13,542 nucleotides of DNA from an uncultured Odoribacter sp. (lineage in GTDB: Bacteria > Bacteroidota > Bacteroidia > Bacteroidales > Marinifilaceae): NCBI GenBank assembly GCA_900548135.1, contig URJC01000037.1, positions 1 through 13,542 on the forward strand. Reading direction: 5' to 3'. Shown here one piece after another: positions 1 through 7,498 of the stretch. The notes beneath the pieces are model-generated. The model was not told where the DNA came from. It searched no databases and was given only the letters and a program-made list of their open reading frames with translations. Within the stretch, counting starts at the first letter, position 1. Each line of letters starts with the position of its first letter. A program made the position numbers and the translations under genes.

Positions 1-408
1 AGTAGCAACCAGCGTCTTATAGATGTGAAGGCTTCTCTGCAAAAAGGATGTACTGAACTTTTTGAATATGCTCCATATCCGGTTCTGGCTGTGTGATATT
101 CGAGATACTGGTTTGGTTTTTATCCTTTTCCGTGTATCCTGTTAATTTGCAGGCAGGGATTTTAATAGGTTGAGAAGGCGGTAATTGGCTTTTATAAAAA
201 TTTTCAATCGTTTTCGGTTTGGATTTAAGTTTTTGTATAAATATGCTTATACTTGTATGAATATGCATATTTATTATTGTTTAATATATTAATATTCAAT
301 GTGTTGACATATAATTTCAAAATCTGGTATGAAAAGAAAATGCCGAAAACAATTTGTAATTTTGATGGCATTGAATAGAAAATCATAACTCTAAAAACTT
401 GAATTTAT
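1..408. other. AT-rich edge region without a convincing gene
   Basis: The 408 bases before the YitT gene hold no gene I can support. Plus-strand frame 1 is open from the window edge to a TGA at 91-93 (30 codons, reading SSNQRLIDVKAS and onward). It could be the tail of a gene lying to the left, but it is too short to tell. An 83-codon minus-strand frame (268 to 17) has almost no glycine and is rich in Lys, Ser, Ile and Pro, so it looks accidental. From about 180 onward the sequence is very AT-rich, as expected of an intergenic promoter region. It contains two 12-bp perfect palindromes (260-271 and 281-292) and a -7-like element at 357-364. Confidence 0.5.
357..364 (+). promoter_or_regulatory. 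Possible Bacteroidetes -7 element upstream of yitT-like gene
   Basis: TAATTTTG fits the Bacteroidetes primary sigma factor -7 consensus TAnnTTTG. It lies 44 bases before the ATG at 409, which would give a leader of roughly 35-40 bases. No TTG or TTTG is found at the usual 19-21 bases upstream, where the sequence is a purine run, so the match is only half of a promoter. Confidence 0.35.
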
Positions 409-1320
409 ATGGGCTTCGTAACAAAAGAGAAATTTCTCTCAAAAGATTTTTTTGTAGCATATGCCTGGTTATTGGGAGGATGTTTTGTGTTTGCTTTGGG
501 TGCGGTCATGTTTGCTGAACCTTATGGTTTCGCTCCGGGAGGTACATATGGGCTGTCGATGGTATTTCATCATCTTTGGGGATGGGAGACTGAGATTGCG
601 GCTTTATGCATGGATGTGCCTTTATTGTTGTTAGGAATTTATTTCCTTGGGGGAATGTTTGGAGTAAAAACTGTTATCTGTACTTTTGCCATACCAGCTT
701 TTATGCGATTGATACATCACTTTTACGGATATGATGCATTGTTGGAGCCGGGAATAACAGACCGGGGAATGCTTAACGAACAGCTTTTGTCGGCTATTTT
801 CGGAGGAATTGTTTATGGTATCGGTATTGGAATGATCTTTAAGGCACGGGCAACTTCCGGAGGATCCGACATTATTTCTATGATTTTGAATAAATATACC
901 CACATATCGCTTGGAACTTTGGTGATTATTGTTGACTGTACCATTACGTTGTCGACGGTTGTTGCTTTCGGTGACTGGCGATTACCGATGTATTCCTGGA
1001 TTATTGTGTTTATTGAGGGTAAGGTGATTGATTTGGTTATTGACGGAGCTGCTGTTCACAAGACCCTGATGATAGTAACTGATAAATTAGATCCGGTGAA
1101 GGACGTGATTATTAAAGATATTAACCGTGGAGCGACTTTATTACCAGCTGTAGGTATGTACCGGGGAGAAAGCCGGAATATGATTTATACGATTTTAACG
1201 CGGCGTGAAATGATGATTTTGCGTCACCGGATTGCTGAAATTGATCCGGAAGCTTTTATCAATGTTATGGATTCAAAAGAAATTCTGGGACGCGGCTTTA
1301 AACCGCTGAAAGAAAATTGA
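409..1320 (+). CDS. YitT family membrane protein (DUF161 plus C-terminal DUF2179)
   Basis: This 303-residue integral membrane protein has the architecture and length of the YitT family. Five or six hydrophobic segments lie within about residues 15-210, followed by a soluble C-terminal domain of the DUF2179 type (about 215-295). Two family hallmarks are visible: a glycine-rich turn after the first membrane segment (APGGTYG, about 42-48) and ATSGGSDI (about 148-155). The C-terminal domain carries the typical short alpha-beta pattern, ending in FINVMDSKEILGRGFKP. Members are inner-membrane proteins whose transport role, if any, is not firmly established, so I give no substrate. The ATG at 409 follows an A-rich leader, and the frame ends at a TGA just before a two-armed hairpin. 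The gene is monocistronic and convergent with the efflux operon, so its position does not link it to the pump. Confidence 0.9.
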   Translation: MGFVTKEKFLSKDFFVAYAWLLGGCFVFALGAVMFAEPYGFAPGGTYGLSMVFHHLWGWETEIAALCMDVPLLLLGIYFLGGMFGVKTVICTFAIPAFMRLIHHFYGYDALLEPGITDRGMLNEQLLSAIFGGIVYGIGIGMIFKARATSGGSDIISMILNKYTHISLGTLVIIVDCTITLSTVVAFGDWRLPMYSWIIVFIEGKVIDLVIDGAAVHKTLMIVTDKLDPVKDVIIKDINRGATLLPAVGMYRGESRNMIYTILTRREMMILRHRIAEIDPEAFINVMDSKEILGRGFKPLKEN

Positions 1321-1377
1321 AACTATCTCACTACCACTTAGGCAGATTGTCGGTTGTGGTTAAGAAGAGAATTTTTG

Positions 1378-1414
1378 AATAGGGTCTGTGCAGTTGCTTT
1401 ACGCAGACCCTATT
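1378..1414. terminator. Hairpin terminator between convergent genes
   Basis: Two 13-base arms (1378-1390 and 1402-1414) pair fully, with one G-U wobble, around an 11-base loop (1391-1401). The core is AGGGTCTG against CAGACCCT. The hairpin lies 58 bases after the YitT stop and 12 bases after the stop of the minus-strand PII-like gene, a natural place for a shared terminator. The plus-strand tail is only a short T run (GAGTTTT), and the minus-strand tail begins with A residues. Termination is therefore plausible for the plus strand and uncertain for the minus strand. Confidence 0.65.
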
Positions 1415-1425
1415 GAGTTTTCGGA

Positions 1426-1722
1426 TTAATACATATCGGTAATATCCCAGACAAAAGCCCGGATACCGTTTTCTTTGTTTACTTCATCCAACGCTTTGAC
1501 GTATTTCAGAATCAGGGGTACCATTTCTTCTTCGACGATGGTAATGGTGGCGGAGTTCATTTCCGGCCAGGTATGAGATCCCATACGAGGTTCTCCGGTT
1601 TCTGTTCCTGCTCCGTTAACCAGAGGCCATTGCGTAAATCCTTTGATCTGTAATTGATCGAGGAGAAAAGCTACTCGCTCTGTCAGGGCTTGGTTGTATG
1701 TTATGAATACTGCTTTCTTCAT
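1426..1722 (-). CDS. Small PII-like (GlnB-superfamily fold) protein linked to RND pump
   Basis: This 98-residue soluble protein has no signal peptide. It has the beta-alpha-beta layout of a ferredoxin-like PII subunit: strand KKAVFITYN, helix ALTERVAFLLDQL, strand GFTQWPLVNG, a long loop at about 37-56 (GAGTETGEPRMGSHTWPEMN), strand SATITIVEE, a second helix at about 66-82, and a closing strand RAFVWDI. The loop lies where PII proteins carry their regulatory T-loop and contains His, Trp and Glu residues that could bind a ligand or metal. The canonical uridylylated-tyrosine T-loop is not evident, and at 98 residues it is shorter than GlnB (about 112). It is the last gene of the efflux operon, 65 bases after the RND pump, with a hairpin in the gap. 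Established knowledge: one PII subgroup (PII-NG) is encoded beside metal-efflux RND genes. A sensory or regulatory role for this pump is inference. The start ATG follows an A-rich leader. Confidence 0.7.
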   Translation of the reverse strand: MKKAVFITYNQALTERVAFLLDQLQIKGFTQWPLVNGAGTETGEPRMGSHTWPEMNSATITIVEEEMVPLILKYVKALDEVNKENGIRAFVWDITDMY

Positions 1723-1739
1723 ATTTGATTTTAATTTTT

Positions 1740-1783
1740 GATTTACAATTTCAGACTTTAATATCGGTCTGAAACTGTAAATC
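1740..1783 (-). promoter_or_regulatory. Intercistronic hairpin after RND gene, no U-tract
   Basis: Two 17-base arms (1740-1756 and 1767-1783) pair with a single mismatch around a 10-base loop. The stem starts four bases after the RND stop codon. In the direction of transcription it is followed by an A-rich stretch (AAAAATTAAAATC) leading straight into the PII-like ATG, so it lacks the U-tract of an intrinsic terminator. It may protect the 3' end of the pump message, act as a processing site, or lower readthrough into the small gene. The structure is seen directly; the function is inferred. Confidence 0.6.
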
Positions 1784-1787
1784 TGTA

Positions 1788-4700
1788 TTATCGATTACTT
1801 TGGGGTAGATCTCTTTCGGGATCGAAGTCTTTCATGAACTTAAATTCTTTAGCCAATGCTTTTTTCTTGTTGCGGCTACCGCTCTTATCCATTGCAGCAT
1901 AAACGGCCGGGACGATAATCATCGTAATAATGGTGGAAAATACCATACCACCGATTACGGCGATACCCATTGGACGCCAGGTCTCCGAACCTTCACCGGT
2001 ACTGATTGCCATCGGTACCATACCCAGAATCGTTGTCAAAGAGGTCATCAACACCGGACGCAGACGAGAACGACAAGCTTGTGCAATAGCATCATACAAG
2101 CGAATACCTCTTTCACGCATCAGGTTGATAAAGTCGATCAATACAATACCGTTCTTCGTTACGATACCGACTAGCATAACACCACCTAAAGCGGCAACGA
2201 TACTTAAAGTCGTATTCGTAAGCAGCAGGGCCAGAATGACTCCCGTGAATGCGAACGGAAGAGCCAGCATGATGATAAACGGCATTTTGAACGATTCGAA
2301 CTGGGCAGCCATCACAATGTATACCAGCATCATAGATAGTAATAACAACCAGATCAAAGAACTGAAAGATTCCTGTTGGTCTTCATAGTTACCGCCGATG
2401 TAGAGGCTGACGTCCTGAGGTATGTCTTCCAGACCGTCGATAATTTGCTGGCTGGCTATTGCGATTTCTCCTAAAGCTACACCTGCAGCCGGAGTGATAG
2501 ATACTTTCAGGATACGTTGTTTACTTTTACGTTCGATATTTGGTGGAGAGAAATACTCTTTGATTTCACCCAATTCTTTCAGACGTATTTTTTCTCCGTG
2601 TCCATCCGTGATTAGGATGTTTTCGATTTCTGTCAGGGAAGAACGGTATTTTTCGTCTAAGCGGACGATAATATCGTATTCTTCTCCGTCTTCTTTGAAC
2701 TTACTGTTACGGAAACCGTAGATCCGGTTACGGACATAAGAACCGACTTCTGTAGTGGTCAGACCATGACGAGCAAGCTTATCCTGATCCAATACAATCT
2801 GGAGTTCGGCTTTATCATCGTCCCGGCTGATTTTGATATCTTCTGCTCCCGGAATCTGACGGGCTTTCACAGCGATATCCTGAGCCAAACGGGTGGTTGT
2901 GTTGAAATCGTGCCCCATGATCTCGATGTCAACAGAGTTGCCCCCCAAAGCACCACCGGAAGATGAAGTACTTACTGTATATTGTAGTATATCCGGAAAG
3001 CTCTTCAAAATAGAACGAACCTGGTCGGCAATGACGAAAATACTCCGTTCACGGTCTTTAATATCTACGGTACGTAAACGCATATTCAGGATATTGTTAC
3101 CCGTGCTGTTCATCATGGAAGCGAAAGAAGCTTCTTCTTCACTACCGTATGACAGGTTGATGATCGTAATTTCCGGTATGTCTGCCCGAATCATTGAGTC
3201 GATCTGTAAAGCGACTCTTTTCGTCTCTTCCACCCGCTGGCCGGATTGCATTTTTGCATATACAGTCATATTGCTCTGGTCGTTCTGCGGCATAAAGTCG
3301 GTTTTGATAAACCGGGAGAGGAAACAGGATCCCAGGAATAGGGCAGTCATGAAACAAATGACGAATGTTTTATGATACAACACCCAACGGATCAGTCTTT
3401 CATAACCTGAATCCAGTCTGTCCAATTGCCGGGATACGAAATTATAAAAGCTGAACTTGCTGTTGTTGTTGTTTTCTTGTATCCGCATCAATTGTGAACA
3501 AAGCATAGGAGTCAGAGAGATTGCCGTCAGTGTCGAGGTGCAAACGGTGATACAAACGATCCATCCCAACTGTTTGAATAAGATTCCGGTCATCCCGGTT
3601 ACCAGGGTCAACGGGAAGAATACAGCTACGGTAACCAGGGTGGTGACGATTACAGACAACCATACCTCATTCGTTCCGTATTTGGCTGCTTCGCGTGGCC
3701 GGCTTCCCCGGTCGATATGTTTGGTAATATTTTCCAATACCACGATCGCGTCGTCCACCACCATACCGATTGCAATCGAAAGGGAGGACAGTGAAATTAC
3801 ATTCAGAGACTCACCCGTTGCAAACAAATAGATGAAGGCGACAATCAGTGAGATCGGGATAGTCAGAGCAATGATAAAGGTAGCCCTCCATCGTCCTAAG
3901 AACAGGAATACGACCAATACCACAAAGATCAATGCGTACATCAATGTTTCCTGCAGGTTGTTGATAGATTTTACGATGAAGTCAGAGTTGTCTGAAATAA
4001 TCTGGAATTTAATATCCGAAGGTAATTCTTTCATTGCCAATTCCAGCTGCTTTTTCGCTTCTTTAGCTACGGCGACGGCATTGGCGTCGGTCTGTTTGGT
4101 GATCATCAGTACACCGCCGTTTCCCCGGTTGATCGTTTGTTCCAGAGTGATGTCTTTGATCGTATCCCGCACGACAGCAACATCATGTAAGTAGATGGTT
4201 TTGTCGTTTTGAGTACCGAGTACGATATCTTTGATCTGGTCGCTTTCTTCGAATTCACCCTCTATACGCAAAGCATAGTCCATCAGGCCCATTTTCACGT
4301 TACCGGAGGAAATATCCTTATTCTCTGCCAGGATTTTGTTACCGATCTGTTCGAGAGTCAGGTTGTAAGCATCCAGTTTATTCGGGTCTAAATCGACATA
4401 AACCACTCGTTCCGGAGCACCGGAAACGATCACAGAAGCCACACCGTCCACCCGGTTCAAACGGGTGACCAGTTTGTCATCCAGAATTTTGTCTATACCG
4501 GGATAAGACTGTTCGGCCGTGACGGCATAAATCAGGATCGGCATCATAGACGTGTTGAAACGCATAATGGTCGGTCGGTCGATATCGTCCGGCAAATTCT
4601 GCATTGCTTTATCGACAGCGTCACGTACGTCGTTGGATGCTTCGTCCAGGTTGGCTTCCCATTCGAATTCCAGAGAGACAACTCCTAAGTTGTCATAAGA

Positions 4701-4949
4701 CGTAGAGGTCATCTCTTTCAGATTATCTACGGAGTTCAATTGATCCTCCAGGATTTTGGTTACATTTTCCTCAATGTCCGAAGCATTCGCTCCCGGATAA
4801 GTTGCCATCACAGTGAGGTAGGGCGGGTCCATCTTGGGATACTGGTCCACCGGCAACTGTATATAAGAGGCAACACCCAATACCATAATGGCGATAAATA
4901 CCATTAATGTGGAAATAGGCTTGTTGACCGCTGTATTGTATATACTCAT
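1788..4949 (-). CDS. RND efflux pump inner-membrane transporter, HAE1/AcrB type
   Basis: This 1053-residue protein has the usual length and layout of hydrophobe/amphiphile RND pumps. It has one N-terminal membrane helix (about 10-30), a large periplasmic porter loop, helices 2-6 (about 335-490), helix 7 (about 527-547), a second periplasmic loop, and helices 8-12 (about 865-1020). Proton-relay residues are intact: Asp399-Asp400 in TM4 (GMVVDDAIVVLEN), Lys932 in TM10 (GIVTKNGIVLIDF), and Arg962 with Thr969 in TM11 (RLRPVLMTS). These match AcrB D407/D408, K940, R971 and T978. The TM4 Asp pair and the absence of the metal-pump form argue for a drug or amphiphile exporter over a Cus/Czc metal pump. 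It exports substrates from the periplasm or membrane in exchange for protons, with the adaptor and channel encoded just upstream. Its ATG lies 29 bases after the adaptor stop. The linker after TM6 has an Asn4 run (493-496) from a short AAC repeat. Confidence 0.96.
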   Translation of the reverse strand: MSIYNTAVNKPISTLMVFIAIMVLGVASYIQLPVDQYPKMDPPYLTVMATYPGANASDIEENVTKILEDQLNSVDNLKEMTSTSYDNLGVVSLEFEWEANLDEASNDVRDAVDKAMQNLPDDIDRPTIMRFNTSMMPILIYAVTAEQSYPGIDKILDDKLVTRLNRVDGVASVIVSGAPERVVYVDLDPNKLDAYNLTLEQIGNKILAENKDISSGNVKMGLMDYALRIEGEFEESDQIKDIVLGTQNDKTIYLHDVAVVRDTIKDITLEQTINRGNGGVLMITKQTDANAVAVAKEAKKQLELAMKELPSDIKFQIISDNSDFIVKSINNLQETLMYALIFVVLVVFLFLGRWRATFIIALTIPISLIVAFIYLFATGESLNVISLSSLSIAIGMVVDDAIVVLENITKHIDRGSRPREAAKYGTNEVWLSVIVTTLVTVAVFFPLTLVTGMTGILFKQLGWIVCITVCTSTLTAISLTPMLCSQLMRIQENNNNSKFSFYNFVSRQLDRLDSGYERLIRWVLYHKTFVICFMTALFLGSCFLSRFIKTDFMPQNDQSNMTVYAKMQSGQRVEETKRVALQIDSMIRADIPEITIINLSYGSEEEASFASMMNSTGNNILNMRLRTVDIKDRERSIFVIADQVRSILKSFPDILQYTVSTSSSGGALGGNSVDIEIMGHDFNTTTRLAQDIAVKARQIPGAEDIKISRDDDKAELQIVLDQDKLARHGLTTTEVGSYVRNRIYGFRNSKFKEDGEEYDIIVRLDEKYRSSLTEIENILITDGHGEKIRLKELGEIKEYFSPPNIERKSKQRILKVSITPAAGVALGEIAIASQQIIDGLEDIPQDVSLYIGGNYEDQQESFSSLIWLLLLSMMLVYIVMAAQFESFKMPFIIMLALPFAFTGVILALLLTNTTLSIVAALGGVMLVGIVTKNGIVLIDFINLMRERGIRLYDAIAQACRSRLRPVLMTSLTTILGMVPMAISTGEGSETWRPMGIAVIGGMVFSTIITMIIVPAVYAAMDKSGSRNKKKALAKEFKFMKDFDPERDLPQSNR

Positions 4950-4978
4950 ATTCTTATTATTTATTTGATGTATTTATC

Positions 4979-6016
4979 TTATTGAACGATAGTAATAGGA
5001 GAACCGTCGACAACACGTCCCTGACCGACAACGATCAATTCGTCTCCTTCCTGGATTTCGTCGCTGATCAATTCGATCTTATCTTCAAAACGTTTCCCTA
5101 AATTCACAGATACTCTTTTGGCTTTACCGTCTTTGTTGATGAATACATAGCGGTCGTTCGCCCCTTGGAGTTTCAATACAGCGATAGCAGGAGCAACGAC
5201 GGTTTCGGTATTTCCGATAAAGAAGTTGATGGTTCCGTACATACCGGGACGTAATGCTTCGTCGTCGTTCGGAATCTTCACTTCAACGGTGAAAGTTCTC
5301 GAAGCCGGATCGATCGTCGGGTAGACGATACTTACCTGCCCTTCGAATACCCGGTCGGGATAAAGGCTGCTTTTCAATTCTACTTTCGTGCCTTTCTTTA
5401 CCGACAGGAAGTATTGTTCCGAAAGATTTACATAGGCTTTCAGGGGATTGATTTTTTCAATCGCAATGATCGACGGTTTGGAAGCACCACCGAAAGCAGC
5501 TCCTGTATATACTTCTCCGTTTTCGAAATATTTTCCGGTCACAACTCCGTTGAAAGGAGCCAACATCCGGGTATTTTCTTTCAGGAAGTCTACGTTCGAT
5601 TTAGCTACCTCATATTGGGTCACTGCAGCATCGTAGGCTTGCTTACTGATACTCTGAGTTTCATTCAGCATTTTAGCCCGGTTGTATTCTGCTTCCAGAT
5701 TTTTTAACTGGACTTCGGCTTGTTGCAGATTCGTCCGGTCCATTTCGACTAATAATTGTCCTTTTTTAATCCGGTCCCCAACTTCTACATAGATTTTTTC
5801 AATACGTCCGGTAGCTGCAGGTGCATAATACACTTGCTCGTCTGCCTGTAAATTTGCTGTGTAGTCCAGGGTACGGGCAATGTTTTCTTTTTCCAGTTTT
5901 TGAACTTTCACCGGGATAGCTTCAACTACGCTGGTATCTTTGTCAGAATCTTTCTTTCCTGAACAACCGGCTAATACAGCAATCGCGAGGGTAGATAAAA
6001 TTACGTTCTTTATCAT
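4979..6016 (-). CDS. RND efflux periplasmic adaptor lipoprotein (MFP/HlyD-like)
   Basis: This is the membrane fusion subunit that bridges the RND pump and the outer-membrane channel. From the chosen ATG at 6016 it has 345 residues. The lipoprotein signal ends at the lipobox LAGC, making Cys18 the lipidated residue, so it should be anchored in the inner membrane facing the periplasm. Two half-motifs of a lipoyl/barrel-sandwich domain are clear: APAATGRIEKIYVEVGDRIKKGQLL (about 65-90) and MLAPFNGVVTGKYFENGEVYTG (about 151-172). They flank a short coiled-coil hairpin (about 98-148). A beta-barrel and membrane-proximal domain follow, with the family signature RPGMYGTI (about 256-263). A longer reading would begin nine bases upstream at a TTG; the ATG gives a normal lipoprotein signal and is preferred. 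The gene lies between the TolC-like gene and the pump, as in many AcrA-TolC-type operons. Confidence 0.93.
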   Translation of the reverse strand: MIKNVILSTLAIAVLAGCSGKKDSDKDTSVVEAIPVKVQKLEKENIARTLDYTANLQADEQVYYAPAATGRIEKIYVEVGDRIKKGQLLVEMDRTNLQQAEVQLKNLEAEYNRAKMLNETQSISKQAYDAAVTQYEVAKSNVDFLKENTRMLAPFNGVVTGKYFENGEVYTGAAFGGASKPSIIAIEKINPLKAYVNLSEQYFLSVKKGTKVELKSSLYPDRVFEGQVSIVYPTIDPASRTFTVEVKIPNDDEALRPGMYGTINFFIGNTETVVAPAIAVLKLQGANDRYVFINKDGKAKRVSVNLGKRFEDKIELISDEIQEGDELIVVGQGRVVDGSPITIVQ

Positions 6017-6053
6017 TGTTTTCAATATTTAATTTGTTTCTTTTTCAATTACA

Positions 6054-6100
6054 GAGCTAAAAGATCGCTTTCCGATATTCACTCCTGATTATTTTAGCTC
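6054..6100 (-). promoter_or_regulatory. Inverted repeat at the channel-adaptor junction
   Basis: GAGCTAAAA (6054-6062) and TTTTAGCTC (6092-6100) are perfect 9-base inverted arms separated by 29 bases, and one arm spans the end of the TolC-like gene. A small nested stem (ATCG/CGAT) is visible in the loop. On the transcript it would place the channel stop codon near the left base of a stem-loop, which could mark a processing or decay boundary between the two messages. The loop is long, so chance pairing is possible. Confidence 0.3.
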
Positions 6101-7381
6101 GTTATACAGTTTCTCCAGTTGAGTTTGTGCCTGTAATAAAGTTAAACAAGCCGAAGTATAGTTGTTTTCAGCAGTCAGGTAATTGTTGTTTGCCTGAGTC
6201 AGATCAAGACTGGAAACAGTTCCGGCATTGTATTTGTGCTGGTAGTTTTCCAGCACTTTTTTAGCAACTAAAATGTTTTCTTTTTGCAGCTGATAATCCT
6301 CCATTGCATTTTTCAAAGCGAATTTATATTGTTCTTCCTGCAAATTCAGCTGGTCTTCCAATAAACTTTTGTTCAATGTCGTTTGTTCCAGTGTGATTTT
6401 TTCCTGATCTAATTGTGCTTTACGTTGCAGGCCTGAGAATACAGGTATACTCATGGTGATAGAAGCAGAATTAGGGATATTCATAAATCCACCTTTTTTG
6501 AGTTGATATTGATATGAATAGGATCCGCTGATTGTAGGAGCATAGGCCCATTTTTTCAGACCAACCATTTTTTTCTGCAGTTCTTCCTGGGTTTGCATCA
6601 ATTGGTATTGTGAATTCTTATTCACATCGAATTGTTGGATAGCTAATTTCAAGAATGACCCTTCTTCTAAAAAGTTCTCAAGTGGATCCGTTAATGTAAT
6701 TGGCGTACCTGCTTGTAATCCTAATTGCAGACGTAGTAAATTATAGTTTACATCGACAGTACGTTGCATAGCTAGCAAACTGTTTTTCAATTGTCCTACA
6801 GTAATCCGAATCTGATCCACGTCTGTAATTTCTGCAGTTCCAGCCTTATACATATTTTCTGTATGGTTTTGGATCTTATTCATATTTTCCAGATTTACTT
6901 TTACAATTTCCATTAAGCGTTCACTAGCCAGAATGGTGTAATAAGAATTGTAAACTGTTTCCTTAATATCCAATTCAGTAATATCCACTTGTTGGGCTGC
7001 CATTTGTTTAGCAATTTTACTGGTTTGAATTCCTAATATCCATTCTCCACTGAAAAGTAATTGAGATACGGAGACGCTCACATTTGCCTGATCTTTCATT
7101 TTAATTGCTCCTTCGCCAAATGAAGCTTCATAGCCGAAATTAGTACTGTAACCCAAGCTTCCGGTTACTTGTGGTAAACCTTGTGATACAGCTTCGGTTA
7201 CCATTTTATTTCTAAGCTCAATGTTCATTTGAGATACCTGCAGTTCTTTGTTATGCTCAACGGCAAAATTCACTGCTTGCTCTAATGACAAACTTTGCGG
7301 CTCATTGGGAGTGGATGGCTGTGCTGATAATATCCACGGAATGAGGATCGCAATAAAAGTAACTAATACTCCTCTTTTCAT
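6089..7381 (-). CDS. TolC family outer-membrane efflux channel protein
   Basis: This 430-residue protein begins with a Sec signal peptide (basic MKRG, hydrophobic core, probable cleavage near LSAQ at 18-21) and lacks a lipobox Cys. The rest is the TolC/OEP pattern repeated twice. The first half (about 30-215) starts with LSLEQAVNFAVEHNKELQ and includes a strand pair around GSLGYSTNFGYEASFGEGAIKM. The second half (about 235-430) includes YAPTISGSYSYQYQ and the long helices typical of the periplasmic tunnel. The NNNYLTAENNYTSACLTLLQAQTQLEKL ending is characteristic of the last helix. Three copies should form the outer-membrane barrel and periplasmic tunnel that accepts substrate from the adaptor and pump. 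It lies 117 bases after the TetR gene and ahead of the adaptor. By hand counts it is clearly more AT-rich than its pump neighbours. Confidence 0.93.
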   Translation of the reverse strand: MKRGVLVTFIAILIPWILSAQPSTPNEPQSLSLEQAVNFAVEHNKELQVSQMNIELRNKMVTEAVSQGLPQVTGSLGYSTNFGYEASFGEGAIKMKDQANVSVSVSQLLFSGEWILGIQTSKIAKQMAAQQVDITELDIKETVYNSYYTILASERLMEIVKVNLENMNKIQNHTENMYKAGTAEITDVDQIRITVGQLKNSLLAMQRTVDVNYNLLRLQLGLQAGTPITLTDPLENFLEEGSFLKLAIQQFDVNKNSQYQLMQTQEELQKKMVGLKKWAYAPTISGSYSYQYQLKKGGFMNIPNSASITMSIPVFSGLQRKAQLDQEKITLEQTTLNKSLLEDQLNLQEEQYKFALKNAMEDYQLQKENILVAKKVLENYQHKYNAGTVSSLDLTQANNNYLTAENNYTSACLTLLQAQTQLEKLYNELK

Positions 7382-7498
7382 TCTCTTTAAGTTATTGATT
7401 TTTTTTAATTATTTCATGCTATAGTTTCAAGTTTTCACAAATAATATGCCAGTTTCCCGTCGGGTATGAGATATTTTCTGCTTCTATTTATATATTGT
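7382..7498 (-). promoter_or_regulatory. 117-base gap between tetR and channel gene; weak promoter only
   Basis: This gap between the regulator and the first pump gene is the only place a separate pump promoter could lie. In the minus-strand direction there is a near-consensus -7 (TATTATTTG, one base longer than TAnnTTTG) but no TTG at the right distance. A small GC palindrome CCCGTCGGG (7456-7464) lies between. I see no terminator after the regulator, so readthrough from the tetR promoter into the pump genes is the simplest reading. Confidence 0.25.

Noticed and set aside
17..268. An 83-codon minus-strand reading frame in the left edge region
   Set aside because: It has almost no glycine, is rich in Lys, Ser, Ile and Pro, has no recognisable domain and no promoter match, and its ATG lies inside an AT-rich palindrome. 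It looks like a chance frame.
304..335. TTGACA followed at 17-18 bases by TATGAA, resembling a sigma-70 promoter
   Set aside because: Bacteroidetes use a different consensus (TTTG/TAnnTTTG), the -10 match is poor, and the sequence is AT-rich enough for this to arise by chance.
2941..2946. Run of six C within the pump gene as a possible slippage site
   Set aside because: It is too short for typical phase variation and encodes a normal glycine-rich loop in an intact frame.
3461..3475. Short GTT repeat (Asn4 in the pump) as a possible phase-variable tract
   Set aside because: Triplet changes would not shift the frame, the tract is only four or five units, and it lies in a tolerant linker after TM6.
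1930..4391. Several plus-strand reading frames of 60-160 codons opposite the pump gene
   Set aside because: They lie wholly antisense to the clearly coding RND gene, have no family resemblance, and are explained by its codon usage.
1788..4949. Assignment of the pump to the metal-exporting CusA/CzcA class because of the PII-like neighbour
   Set aside because: TM4 reads GMVVDDAIVVLEN with two Asp, as in AcrB-type pumps, and the adaptor shows no metal-binding His/Met-rich extension.
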